Assembly: GCA_902493515.1 (NCBI GenBank)
Contig: CABUPE010000050.1
Span: forward strand, 1-5,496
Length of the DNA stretch: 5,496 nt
From: an uncultured Collinsella sp.
GTDB taxonomy: Bacteria; Actinomycetota; Coriobacteriia; Coriobacteriales; Coriobacteriaceae
Reading direction: 5' to 3'
This document shows, in pieces, positions 1-5,440 of the stretch (position 1 is the first letter of the stretch; each line of letters starts with the position of its first letter). Both the position numbers and the translations under genes were made by a program. The notes under the pieces were generated by a model. That model had not been told where the DNA came from. It made no database searches and saw only the letters and a list, made by a program, of their open reading frames with translations.

Positions 1-53
1 GCGGGTGGTTTCTGATGCGGCGCGCTGCGCGCCCCGCACAGGCTAAAGCCCGT
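1..53. other. GC-rich hairpin sequence at window edge
   Basis: No gene is visible in this edge segment. It holds a GC-rich imperfect hairpin at 16-38: TGCGG at 16-20 pairs with CCGCA at 34-38, with CGCG at 21-24 and CGCG at 28-31 inside. A small stem GGCT/AGCC lies at 41-50. It lies beyond the terminator of the winged-helix gene. It may be the 3' region of a neighbour outside the window or an intergenic repeat; the sequence does not decide. Confidence 0.4.
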
Positions 54-86
54 AAACAAAACGCCGTCCGGTTGCCCAGGCGGCGT
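54..86 (-). terminator. Intrinsic terminator of the winged-helix gene
   Basis: Read on the minus strand, ACGCCG (86-81) pairs with CGGCGT (66-61) around a 14-nt loop that can pair further. The stem is followed directly by a T-rich tract, TTTTGTTTA, ending near 53. It starts about 25 bp past the stop codon of the 111-449 gene. Stem plus T-tract in this position fits a rho-independent terminator. Confidence 0.75.
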
Positions 87-110
87 CGTTTCCACTATGA
101 ATGCACGCTG

Positions 111-449
111 TTATCGATCGGCGGCTTCATCCTCGATCAAGTCCTTCACGAGCATACCGGCACGGATGCCCTCTAGATACCATTCGCCACGCTCCGTGAG
201 ACAAATACCATTTGCGAGCTGGCCGCCGTCGTCGCTGTAGCGCGAGACGACCTCGATGATGTCTTCGGATTCCAAGCGTTCAATTGCCGCGCGGGCGCGA
301 TACGGAGACACCCCCACACGCTCGGCAAGCGTCTTGCGCGAAAAGCCATAAAATCCGCCGTTGTCTTCGGACAGCTGTGCGATCTCCATCAGCACCTGCA
401 CCTCGACACGCTTCATATCGTTGACACTCGCACGACCCTTGCCAGCCAT
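111..449 (-). CDS. Small winged-helix DNA-binding protein, putative transcriptional regulator
   Basis: This is a 112-residue, single-domain, soluble protein with no membrane segment. A helix-turn-helix is visible at about residues 37-60 (SRKTLAERVGVSPYRARAAI followed by ERLE), with a recognition-helix-like stretch at about 48-60. A beta wing follows at about 64-85, turning at DDGG (73-76) and ending in CLTERGEWYL (83-92), a form common in MarR-, PadR- and Lrp-like winged helices. The C-terminal helix is short and acidic, and no ligand domain is present. An upstream in-frame start at 539 would add 30 residues of low-complexity character. I chose the ATG at 449 because AGGAGG lies 5 nt before it. 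The gene stands alone, with terminators on both sides. The fold is fairly sure; its targets and exact family are not known from sequence. Confidence 0.8.
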   Translation of the reverse strand: MAGKGRASVNDMKRVEVQVLMEIAQLSEDNGGFYGFSRKTLAERVGVSPYRARAAIERLESEDIIEVVSRYSDDGGQLANGICLTERGEWYLEGIRAGMLVKDLIEDEAADR

Positions 450-454
450 GGCAG

Positions 455-460
455 CCTCCT
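455..460 (-). promoter_or_regulatory. Shine-Dalgarno site AGGAGG that fixes the start at 449
   Basis: The minus strand reads GAGGAGG, then CTGCC, then ATG. This perfect anti-16S match at 5-nt spacing favours the 112-residue protein over the 142-residue frame that opens at 539. Confidence 0.85.
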
Positions 461-568
461 CAAACCGAGCACGGGCATCACCTGCACCGTGCGCGACCGG
501 CACACCCCATGATGGCCGGCAACATCCATCATGCGGCATCCCCGCAAAAGGATGAAACAGTTAGGGTT

Positions 569-576
569 ATTGTATA
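569..576 (-). promoter_or_regulatory. Possible -10 element for the winged-helix gene
   Basis: The minus strand has TATACAAT about 120 bp before the ATG at 449, in an AT-richer patch between the DUF1846 terminator and this gene. I found no convincing -35 hexamer at 16-18 bp spacing, so this is a weak call from one half of a promoter. Confidence 0.3.
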
Positions 577-637
577 CCGCCCAAATCGCTTATAGGCAGG
601 TAAACGGGCTATTTTTAGGTTAAACGGTAGCTTTGTT

Positions 638-679
638 GATAAAAGGGGCACACCGAATGCATACCCGATGCGCCCCTTT
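638..679 (-). terminator. Intrinsic terminator of the DUF1846 gene
   Basis: AAAGGGGC (642-649) and GCCCCTTT (672-679) form an exact 8-bp stem around a loop of about 22 nt that has some further pairing. On the minus strand the stem ends in CCCCTTTTATC, giving a short T-tract. It begins about 20 bp after the TAA of the DUF1846 gene at 699-701. The position and shape fit a rho-independent terminator separating this gene from the winged-helix gene. Confidence 0.7.
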
Positions 680-698
680 CAGACCAATTAATCCAGGC

Positions 699-2180
699 TT
701 AGCGGTGGAAGAAACCACGGCGCTCGAACTTGGGCTCGCAGCACACGTTGATGCCCAGCTTGCGCAACACCGTCTCGTCCGTCGGCGAGATGATCACGCT
801 AAAGAAGGCATCGCAGCCGCGCAGCTGCTCCAGGCCCGAAAGGACGCGGGCCGCCGTCTCGCTCGTTGCCGAGGTGATCGAGAGCGCCATAAGCGTCTCG
901 TCGGTGTGCAGGCGCGGGTTCTTGCTACCCAGGAAATGCGTCTTGAGCTTGCTGATAGGCTCGATCGCCTCATCGCTAATGACCTCGAGCTCAAGGTCAA
1001 CGCCCGAGACATGCTTAAGTGCGTTCATGATGAGCGAGCTCGCGGCGCCCAGGCGCGTGGAAGTCTTGCCGGTCACCACGGAGCCATCGGGCATGACCAT
1101 GGCGCCTACGGGGCCACCCGTCAGCTGCTCCCTGGTAAGGGCGGCCGAGCGTGCCGGCGAGTAGTTCTTGTCGATACCGGCCTTCTTCATAATGATCTTG
1201 AGACGGTCGACTTGCTCATCACCCACGCCGGTACGGCGCACATTTTCGACCGCGGTAAAGTAGCGGCGGACGATCTCCATCTTGGAAGCGTCGCGGCAGG
1301 CATCGTCATCGGTGATGGCAAAACCGACCATATTGACGCCCATGTCCGTGGGGCTCTGGTAGGGGCTCTTGCCCAGGATCTTTTCCATCAGGGCACGGAC
1401 CACCGGGAAGGCCTCGACGTCACGGTTGTAGTTGACCGTGGTCTTGTTGTAGGCCTCCAAGTGGAAGGAGTCGATGATATTGGCGTCGTCGAGATCTGCC
1501 GTGGCCGCCTCGTAGGCGATGTTGACCGGATGCGTGAGGGGAAGGTTCCAGACCGGGAAGGTCTCGAACTTGGCGTAGCCGGCGGCGGTGCCGTGTTTGT
1601 GCTCGTGATAAAGCTGCGACAGGCAGGTGGCGAGCTTACCCGAGCCGGGGCCGGGAGCGGTGACCACAACGAGCGGACGAGTGGTCTCGACAAACTCGTT
1701 CTTGCCATAGCCGTCGTCGGACACGATCAGGTCGACGTCATGCGGATAGCCCTCGATGGGATAGTGCAGCTTGGCAGGAATGCCGAGCGCGTTCAGGCGA
1801 TTGCGGAACACATCGGCGGCGGGCTGGCCGGCGTACTGGGTGATAACCACGGCCGCGACAGCAAAACCGTTGCCGCGGAACAGGTCGACCAGGCGCAAAA
1901 CGTCCTCGTCATAGGTAATACCCAGGTCACCACGGGCCTTATTCTTCTCGATGTGGTTCGCGTTAATGGCGATAATGACCTCGACGTCGTCGGCTATGCT
2001 CTTGAGCATGCGAAACTTGCTGTCCGGCTCAAAACCCGGCAGCACGCGGCTCGCGTGATAGTCGTCAAACAGCTTGCCGCCAAACTCCAAATAGAGCTTG
2101 CCACCAAACTGCGAGATGCGCTCCTTAATATGAGCGGCCTGCAGCTCGATATACTTCGCGTTGTCGAAACCCTGGCGCAT
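699..2180 (-). CDS. DUF1846 / UPF0371 family protein, function unknown
   Basis: The product is 493 residues, close to the usual length of about 490-500 for the DUF1846 family (PF08903), which is widespread in Firmicutes and Actinobacteria. Recognisable family stretches are GGKLYLEFGGKLFDDYHASR (26-45), INANHIEKNKARGDLG (72-87), HYPIEGYPHDVDLIVSDDGYG (around 139-159) and a P-loop-like APGPGSGKLATC (175-186) after a hydrophobic beta strand. The GxGSGK core resembles a nucleotide- or phosphate-binding loop, but no enzymatic activity is established to my knowledge. There is no signal peptide or membrane segment, so it is probably cytoplasmic. A longer frame opens at a TTG (2204). I prefer the ATG at 2180 because GGGAG lies 6 nt upstream and the protein then starts with the family-like MRQGFDNAKYIEL. 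It has its own -10 box and terminator, so it is probably monocistronic. Family assignment is confident; function is not. Confidence 0.9.
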   Translation of the reverse strand: MRQGFDNAKYIELQAAHIKERISQFGGKLYLEFGGKLFDDYHASRVLPGFEPDSKFRMLKSIADDVEVIIAINANHIEKNKARGDLGITYDEDVLRLVDLFRGNGFAVAAVVITQYAGQPAADVFRNRLNALGIPAKLHYPIEGYPHDVDLIVSDDGYGKNEFVETTRPLVVVTAPGPGSGKLATCLSQLYHEHKHGTAAGYAKFETFPVWNLPLTHPVNIAYEAATADLDDANIIDSFHLEAYNKTTVNYNRDVEAFPVVRALMEKILGKSPYQSPTDMGVNMVGFAITDDDACRDASKMEIVRRYFTAVENVRRTGVGDEQVDRLKIIMKKAGIDKNYSPARSAALTREQLTGGPVGAMVMPDGSVVTGKTSTRLGAASSLIMNALKHVSGVDLELEVISDEAIEPISKLKTHFLGSKNPRLHTDETLMALSITSATSETAARVLSGLEQLRGCDAFFSVIISPTDETVLRKLGINVCCEPKFERRGFFHR

Positions 2181-2186
2181 GTATGG

Positions 2187-2191
2187 CTCCC
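2187..2191 (-). promoter_or_regulatory. Ribosome binding site of the DUF1846 gene
   Basis: GGGAG on the minus strand lies 6 nt before the ATG at 2180. It supports that ATG over the upstream in-frame TTG at 2204, which would place this site inside the coding region. Confidence 0.7.
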
Positions 2192-2219
2192 GTCCCGTTT
2201 CCAATTAATGTTCTAGGCG

Positions 2220-2225
2220 ATTATA
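2220..2225 (-). promoter_or_regulatory. Consensus -10 box (TATAAT) of the DUF1846 gene
   Basis: A perfect TATAAT on the minus strand lies about 40 bp upstream of the start codon at 2180, leaving a leader of roughly 30 nt. The matching -35 is poor: GCGTTG is at the canonical 17-bp spacing and TTGGGG is only 14 bp away. The -10 is convincing and the rest of the promoter is not resolved. Confidence 0.55.
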
Positions 2226-2287
2226 ACGGAGCAGACCCTCCCCAACGCCCAAGCAATCAACTGGCACCAACCAAACACGCCATCGAT

Positions 2288-2356
2288 AAGTTGCGGTGGA
2301 ATAGTTCCCGTTTAACCCCTCAAGACGGCCAAACGGGAACTATTCCACCGCAACTT
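2288..2356. repeat. Perfect 26-bp inverted repeat with 17-nt loop
   Basis: The arms at 2288-2313 and 2331-2356 are exact reverse complements over 26 bp. Their inner half reads GGAATAGTTCCCGTTT in the left arm. The loop is 2314-2330. Neither side has a T-tract directly against the stem, although CCCCTTTTT follows at 2357-2365 on the plus strand, so it is not a typical terminator. A non-autonomous palindromic element, a REP-type repeat or a structured RNA are alternatives. No transposase is near. Confidence 0.85.
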
Positions 2357-2363
2357 CCCCTTT

Positions 2364-2396
2364 TTGGCGCAAACTAACCTGACACCTTTGCACCAA
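2364..2396. repeat. Imperfect 10-bp inverted repeat
   Basis: TTGGCGCAAA (2364-2373) pairs with TTTGCACCAA (2387-2396) with one mismatch that can be a wobble pair on the minus strand. The 13-nt loop contains CTGACACC. It lies only 8 bp from the 26-bp inverted repeat and may belong to the same element. Confidence 0.5.
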
Positions 2397-2404
2397 CAAG
2401 GGAA

Positions 2405-2439
2405 ACGTCGCTGGTTGAGCATAAGTCAGCGAGCGACGT
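2405..2439. repeat. 8-bp inverted repeat
   Basis: ACGTCGCT (2405-2412) and AGCGACGT (2432-2439) are exact reverse complements around a 19-nt loop. An alternative pairing of CGCTG (2409-2413) with CAGCG (2427-2431) competes with it. No T-tract follows on either strand. Confidence 0.4.
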
Positions 2440-2461
2440 CCAGGACGTACAAGTTGGCATG

Positions 2462-2503
2462 AAAAAGGCAAGGCATAGACCTTCTGGTCATGCCTTGCCT
2501 TTT
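2462..2503. terminator. Strong, possibly bidirectional intrinsic terminator
   Basis: AAAAGGCAAGGCAT (2463-2476) pairs exactly with ATGCCTTGCCTTTT (2490-2503). After one bulged A, GACC (2478-2481) pairs with GGTC (2486-2489) around a TTCT tetraloop. Read on the minus strand it ends in GCCTTTTTC, which suits termination of the transporter transcript about 210 nt past its stop. The plus strand also ends in CCTTTTG, so it could work both ways. Confidence 0.7.
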
Positions 2504-2545
2504 GAATGACAAATTGTCGTTCTGGACGGCGCGCAGCGTCGACTG

Positions 2546-2572
2546 GTTGCGCGGTTCGTAGAACCGCGCAAC
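2546..2572. repeat. Perfect 12-bp hairpin with 3-nt loop
   Basis: GTTGCGCGGTTC (2546-2557) and GAACCGCGCAAC (2561-2572) are exact reverse complements around GTA. An outer GGCGC (2528-2532) / GCGCC (2579-2583) pair could enclose it. There is no T-tract, so it is more like a structural or REP-like element than a terminator. Confidence 0.6.
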
Positions 2573-2580
2573 ATAAGAGC

Positions 2581-2611
2581 GCCCCCTCCCGCGCACGGAA
2601 CGGGAGGGGGC
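2581..2611. repeat. GC-only 11-bp hairpin downstream of the transporter
   Basis: GCCCCCTCCCG (2581-2591) pairs exactly with CGGGAGGGGGC (2601-2611) around a 9-nt loop. It is very stable on either strand. On the minus strand it is followed by GCTCTTATGTT, a poor T-tract, so it may stabilise the transporter mRNA 3' end or pause polymerase rather than terminate cleanly. Confidence 0.55.
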
Positions 2612-2622
2612 TAAAGGTAGGA

Positions 2623-2654
2623 GTCTACCGGTGGGTTGACCCCACCGGACAGAC
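2623..2654. repeat. Hairpin with 8-bp core in the transporter 3' region
   Basis: CCGGTGGG (2628-2635) pairs exactly with CCCACCGG (2641-2648) around TTGAC. An outer GTCT (2623-2626) / AGAC (2651-2654) extends it. AGAC overlaps GACGAT (2652-2657), which can instead pair with ATCGTC (2679-2684), so the region has competing folds. Confidence 0.5.
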
Positions 2655-2698
2655 GATGACCAGGTGATCCTTTACAGGATCGTCAAGGTTTCCGTGGG

Positions 2699-2713
2699 GT
2701 ACCCGTTGGGTAC
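2699..2713. repeat. Small hairpin abutting the transporter stop codon
   Basis: GTACCC (2699-2704) and GGGTAC (2708-2713) pair around GTT. The last paired base is directly next to the TAA at 2714-2716. It is short, but it opens the series of stem-loops in the 3' untranslated region. Confidence 0.4.
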
Positions 2714-4192
2714 TTAGATCAGCACGCAGGCGACGGTCAGGATGACGGCGCAGACGACGGAGAGAGCGACAATGAGCTTAAGGGCAAACTTGAGCCAGGT
2801 CGTCCACTCGATCTTGGCCAGGGCGAGACCGCCCATGATGGCGCCGGAGGTCGGGGTGAACAGGTTCACGACACCGATGGCGGCGGAGAAGATCATGACC
2901 ATGACCTCGGGCGAGAAGCCGAGCTTAACAGCCAGCGGTCCCATGATGGGCATGGAGACGGTGGCCATACCGGAGGTCGAGGGGATCAGGAAGGACAGGC
3001 CGAAGTAGACCAGGAAGCTCATGGGAGCGAAGATCACGCCGGACAGGCCAGCCAGAGCATTGGCGGCAGCGTCGAGGACGAAGACGTCGAGGCCGGTGTT
3101 AGCCATGAGGACGGAGATACCACGGGCGAGGGCGATAACGAGAACAACGGACATCATGTCGGCAGCGCCGGTGATAAAGGTGTTAACGATCTGCTTCTCG
3201 GACAGGCCACCGATGATACCGATCAGGACGGCCATGAGGAAGAACCAGGTGGAAGCCTCGTCGAAGTACCACTGGCCAATGGGCAGGCCGGTGATCAGGG
3301 CAGACCAGCCCTGGACGACGGCGTTACCGTCGGCGTCGTAGACAGCGCCAGCGTCGAAGAAGTTAGCGACGCCCTCGTTGAGGTCGGCCAGCGGAATGAA
3401 GCCGACGATCATGACGACGAAGGTGAAGGCGAAGGCAATCAGAACACCCTTCTGACGACCGGTGAGCTTGACCTCCTTGTGGACCTCGGAAGCAGCCTTG
3501 CCGTGAGCCTCTTCGGCGTCCTTGAGCTCCTGCATCGACAGGATGGTGGAACCCTTGTCAGCCTTGACCTTCTTGGCGTAGCTCATCACGAAGAAGATGG
3601 ACATAGCGGTAGTGACAATCCACAGGACGGCACCGAGGCCGATGATGATGGACTGGTTGACCTCAATGCCAACGCCGGTCAGAGCGTCGACGGCAGCGCC
3701 GACGGCGAACGGGTTAACCGTGGAGCCCAGGCAGCCGCAGCCAGCGCCGAGCAGGACGGTAGCAGCACCGACCATGGGGTCGAAGCCAGCGGCCATCATG
3801 GTAGCGGCGAGCAGGGCGTAGAAGGGAACGGTCTCCTCGCACATACCATAGGTGGTACCACCGAGGGAGAAGATGAGCATCAGCACGGGAATGAGCATAA
3901 TCTCGTTGCCCTTAAGCTTCTGCACCAGAACGGCGATGCCGTTGTCCAGGGCGCCGGTCTCGGTCATCATACCGAGGAAGCCGCCCAGGATCATAACGAA
4001 GAGGCAGACGGGCAGAGCGTCAGCGAAGCCCTTAATCGGGGCGGTGCAGAAATCGCTCAGACGGGCGGCAGTAACCGCGCCGCCGGACGTGCCGGAGACG
4101 ATAACGGTAATCACTGCGACAATTGCCAGCAGAGCAAGAAGAATGGTGAACGATGAAGGCATACCGCGCTTTTTCTTAGCGGTCTCAGTCAT
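2714..4192 (-). CDS. YfcC/DcuC-superfamily transporter, probable arginine/ornithine exchanger
   Basis: This is a 492-residue polytopic membrane protein with roughly a dozen hydrophobic segments, among them about 14-34, 60-75, 97-112, 122-158, 180-203, 247-267, 315-329, 345-362, 385-405 and 466-491. A charged loop at about 205-248 divides it into halves. Glycine- and Thr/Ser-rich re-entrant-type motifs occur in both: GGTTYGMCEETVPFY (111-125) and GAGCGCLGSTVNPFA (149-163) in the first, FLIPSTSGMATVSMPIM (401-417) and LFTPTSGAIMGGLALAKI (444-461) in the second. These are typical of the YfcC / C4-dicarboxylate anaerobic carrier family (PF03606). Members beside arcA-arcB, as here, are thought to exchange arginine for ornithine, so substrate is inferred from context. 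The frame opens at 4219. I chose the ATG at 4192 because AAGGGGGG ends 9 nt before it, while the ATG at 4201 directly abuts that G run. It lies 147 bp after arcB, past a terminator. Confidence 0.85.
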   Translation of the reverse strand: MTETAKKKRGMPSSFTILLALLAIVAVITVIVSGTSGGAVTAARLSDFCTAPIKGFADALPVCLFVMILGGFLGMMTETGALDNGIAVLVQKLKGNEIMLIPVLMLIFSLGGTTYGMCEETVPFYALLAATMMAAGFDPMVGAATVLLGAGCGCLGSTVNPFAVGAAVDALTGVGIEVNQSIIIGLGAVLWIVTTAMSIFFVMSYAKKVKADKGSTILSMQELKDAEEAHGKAASEVHKEVKLTGRQKGVLIAFAFTFVVMIVGFIPLADLNEGVANFFDAGAVYDADGNAVVQGWSALITGLPIGQWYFDEASTWFFLMAVLIGIIGGLSEKQIVNTFITGAADMMSVVLVIALARGISVLMANTGLDVFVLDAAANALAGLSGVIFAPMSFLVYFGLSFLIPSTSGMATVSMPIMGPLAVKLGFSPEVMVMIFSAAIGVVNLFTPTSGAIMGGLALAKIEWTTWLKFALKLIVALSVVCAVILTVACVLI

Positions 4193-4201
4193 AGTTCTCA
4201 T

Positions 4202-4209
4202 CCCCCCTT
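4202..4209 (-). promoter_or_regulatory. Ribosome binding site of the transporter gene
   Basis: AAGGGGGG on the minus strand lies 9 nt before the ATG at 4192. Two further in-frame ATGs (4201 and 4219) are poorly spaced: one touches the G run and the other is upstream of it. Confidence 0.6.
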
Positions 4210-4225
4210 CATAAATCATTTACTG

Positions 4226-4276
4226 ATCTCGCCAGAAGCGGCTCTTCCGTGCCGTGCCTGCCGCTTGATGCGAGAT
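4226..4276 (-). promoter_or_regulatory. Long imperfect stem-loop in the transporter leader
   Basis: ATCTCGC (4226-4232) pairs with GCGAGAT (4270-4276) and AAGCGGC (4236-4242) with GCCGCTT (4260-4266). The two exact 7-bp helices are in register, separated by a 3x3 internal loop. The 17-nt apical loop reads AGGCACGGCACGGAAGA on the minus strand, with a tandem GGCAC. It sits between the arcB terminator and the transporter ribosome binding site, has no T-tract, and could modulate translation or RNA processing. A role is inferred from position only. Confidence 0.5.
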
Positions 4277-4287
4277 TATTACCAGAT

Positions 4288-4324
4288 AAAACCGCTCGGG
4301 GTGTGCAGCAATACACCCCGAGCG
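4288..4324 (-). terminator. Intrinsic terminator after arcB
   Basis: CGCTCGGGGTGT (4293-4304) pairs exactly over 12 bp with ACACCCCGAGCG (4313-4324) around an 8-nt loop. On the minus strand the stem is followed by GTTTTATC. It begins 15 bp past the arcB stop. This would end the arcAB transcript, or let a fraction read through into the transporter gene. Confidence 0.8.
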
Positions 4325-4339
4325 AGATGCTAGATGCTC

Positions 4340-5335
4340 TTACTTGAGCGTGGCGTACATGACAGCCTTGATGGTGTGCATGCGGTTCTCGGCCTCGTCG
4401 AAGACCTTGGAAGCGGGGCTCTCGAAGACCTCGTCGGTGACCTCCTGCTCGGTGATGCCGAACTGCTCGCACTTCTCGGCGCCAATGGTGGTGTTGGTGT
4501 CGTGGAAGCTGGGCAGGCAGTGCAGGAAGATGGCACCCGGGTTGGCCATAGCCATGACCTCGGAGGTGACACGATACGGGGTGAGCTGAGCGATGCGCTC
4601 GGCCCAGACCTCGTCGGGCTCGCCCATGGAGACCCACACGTCGGTGTAGATAACGTCGGCACCGGTGACGCCGTCCTTGACGTCGGTGGTCAGCTTGATG
4701 GTGCAGCCGTTGGCCTCGGCGATGGGCTTGCAGGCCTCGATGACGTCGTCGGCGGGCATGCACTCCTCGGGGCCGCAGGCCACGAAGTTCATGCCGAGCT
4801 TGGAGCAGACGACCATGAGGGAGCGAGCGACGTTGTTCTTGCAGTCGCCCATGAAGACGAGGGTCTTGCCCTTGATGTCGTAGTTGAAGTTCTCCTGGAC
4901 GGTCAGGATGTCGGCGAGCATCTGGGTGGGGTGCCACTCGGTGGTCAGGCCGTTCCAGACAGGCACGCCGGACTTAGCAGCGAGCTCCTCGACGTCGTCC
5001 TGGGCAAAGCCACGGAACTCGATGCCGTCATACATGCGGCCGAGAACGCGGGCGGTGTCCTCGATGGACTCCTTCTTGCCCATCTGCGACGAACCGGGAT
5101 CGAGGTAGGTAACGCCCATGCCCAGGTCCATGCCGCCGACCTCGAAGGCGCAGCGGGTACGAGTGGAGGTCTTCTGGAAGAGCAGAACGATGTTCTTGCC
5201 CTCGAGATAGCGGTGCGGAACGCCAGCGCGCTTCATATCCTTGAAGTTCTTGGAGAGCTTGAGCAGGTACTCGATCTCCTCGGTGGTGAGGTCAAGAAGC
5301 TTGAGGAAGCTACGGCCGGAGAGGTTAACACCCAT
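4340..5335 (-). CDS. arcB: Ornithine carbamoyltransferase, catabolic type
   Basis: This 331-residue protein is full length for the family. In the ADI pathway it cleaves citrulline with phosphate to ornithine and carbamoyl phosphate in the cytoplasm; the family works as trimers or higher oligomers. All signature motifs are present: the carbamoyl-phosphate loop STRTR (57-61), SQMGKKES (83-90), HPTQ (135-138), GDCKNNVARS (163-172), the ornithine-binding DVWVSMGE (232-239) and the catalytic-cysteine motif HCLP (272-275). The last is followed by SFHD, where AFHD is more usual. The start at 5335 has AAGGA 8 nt upstream. It follows arcA by about 105 bp and precedes the transporter. The adjacent arcA makes the catabolic ArcB role far more likely than anabolic ArgF, though sequence motifs alone do not separate the two. 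Codons are strongly biased to C/G endings, which fits high expression. Confidence 0.96.
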   Translation of the reverse strand: MGVNLSGRSFLKLLDLTTEEIEYLLKLSKNFKDMKRAGVPHRYLEGKNIVLLFQKTSTRTRCAFEVGGMDLGMGVTYLDPGSSQMGKKESIEDTARVLGRMYDGIEFRGFAQDDVEELAAKSGVPVWNGLTTEWHPTQMLADILTVQENFNYDIKGKTLVFMGDCKNNVARSLMVVCSKLGMNFVACGPEECMPADDVIEACKPIAEANGCTIKLTTDVKDGVTGADVIYTDVWVSMGEPDEVWAERIAQLTPYRVTSEVMAMANPGAIFLHCLPSFHDTNTTIGAEKCEQFGITEQEVTDEVFESPASKVFDEAENRMHTIKAVMYATLK

Positions 5336-5343
5336 GGTTTGAT

Positions 5344-5348
5344 TCCTT
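5344..5348 (-). promoter_or_regulatory. Ribosome binding site of arcB
   Basis: AAGGA on the minus strand, within AAAGGAAT, lies 8 nt before the ATG at 5335. This is standard spacing and supports the chosen start. Confidence 0.7.
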
Positions 5349-5380
5349 TCGAAGAAATGAATTACGTAAGTATTAGTGTT

Positions 5381-5428
5381 GCCCGTTTAACGGGCGAAGC
5401 CGGTGCGGTTGTAGGGGGACCGCACCGG
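5381..5428. repeat. Two stem-loops in the arcA-arcB spacer
   Basis: CCGGTGCGGT (5400-5409) pairs exactly with ACCGCACCGG (5419-5428) around a 9-nt loop. Next to it, GCCCGTT/AACGGGC forms a tight hairpin at 5381-5395. On the minus strand neither is followed by a T-tract, so they are unlikely to be efficient terminators. RNA processing or stability elements inside an arcAB transcript are plausible. Confidence 0.55.
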
Positions 5429-5440
5429 AACGTTAAAGAC

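Larger units (their letters stand above)
2181..2713. other. Gene-free, hairpin-rich intergenic region
   Basis: About 530 bp lie between the transporter stop and the DUF1846 start. I see no credible coding frame: the plus-strand frame at 2183-2377 has no ribosome binding site and runs through an inverted repeat. The stretch contains at least eight inverted repeats: 2288-2356, 2364-2396, 2405-2439, 2463-2503, 2546-2572, 2581-2611, 2623-2654 and 2699-2713. One of them is a good terminator and the right-hand group could fold in the 3' end of the transporter transcript. The left end carries the DUF1846 promoter. Confidence 0.7.

Noticed and set aside
633..2216. A 527-codon open frame on the plus strand opposite the DUF1846 gene
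   Set aside because: It is antisense to a clear family protein along its whole length, begins within that gene's terminator, has no ribosome binding site and gives no recognisable protein. GC-rich codon bias explains the lack of stops.
2183..2377. A possible 64-residue plus-strand gene in the intergenic region
   Set aside because: It starts opposite the DUF1846 ribosome binding site, has none of its own, and runs through both arms of the 26-bp inverted repeat.
2459..2509. A 16-codon plus-strand mini-ORF beginning ATGAAAAAGGCA
   Set aside because: It coincides with the terminator hairpin, lacks a convincing ribosome binding site, and is best explained by the inverted repeat itself.
2288..2713. 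A CRISPR array, suggested by the many repeats
   Set aside because: The hairpins differ in sequence from one another, and there are no regularly spaced direct repeats or cas genes.
3479..4156. A 225-codon open frame on the plus strand opposite the transporter
   Set aside because: It is a His/Gly/Asp-rich mirror of hydrophobic codons in the true gene, with no start signals and no family resemblance.
4209..4937. A 242-codon minus-strand frame overlapping arcB
   Set aside because: It is an out-of-frame, Arg/His-rich reading of arcB. The arcB frame contains every catalytic motif of the family.
5352..5366. A possible arginine-repressor half site (TGAATTA) ahead of arcB
   Set aside because: Only one weak half is visible with no symmetric partner, and arcB is probably transcribed from upstream of arcA.
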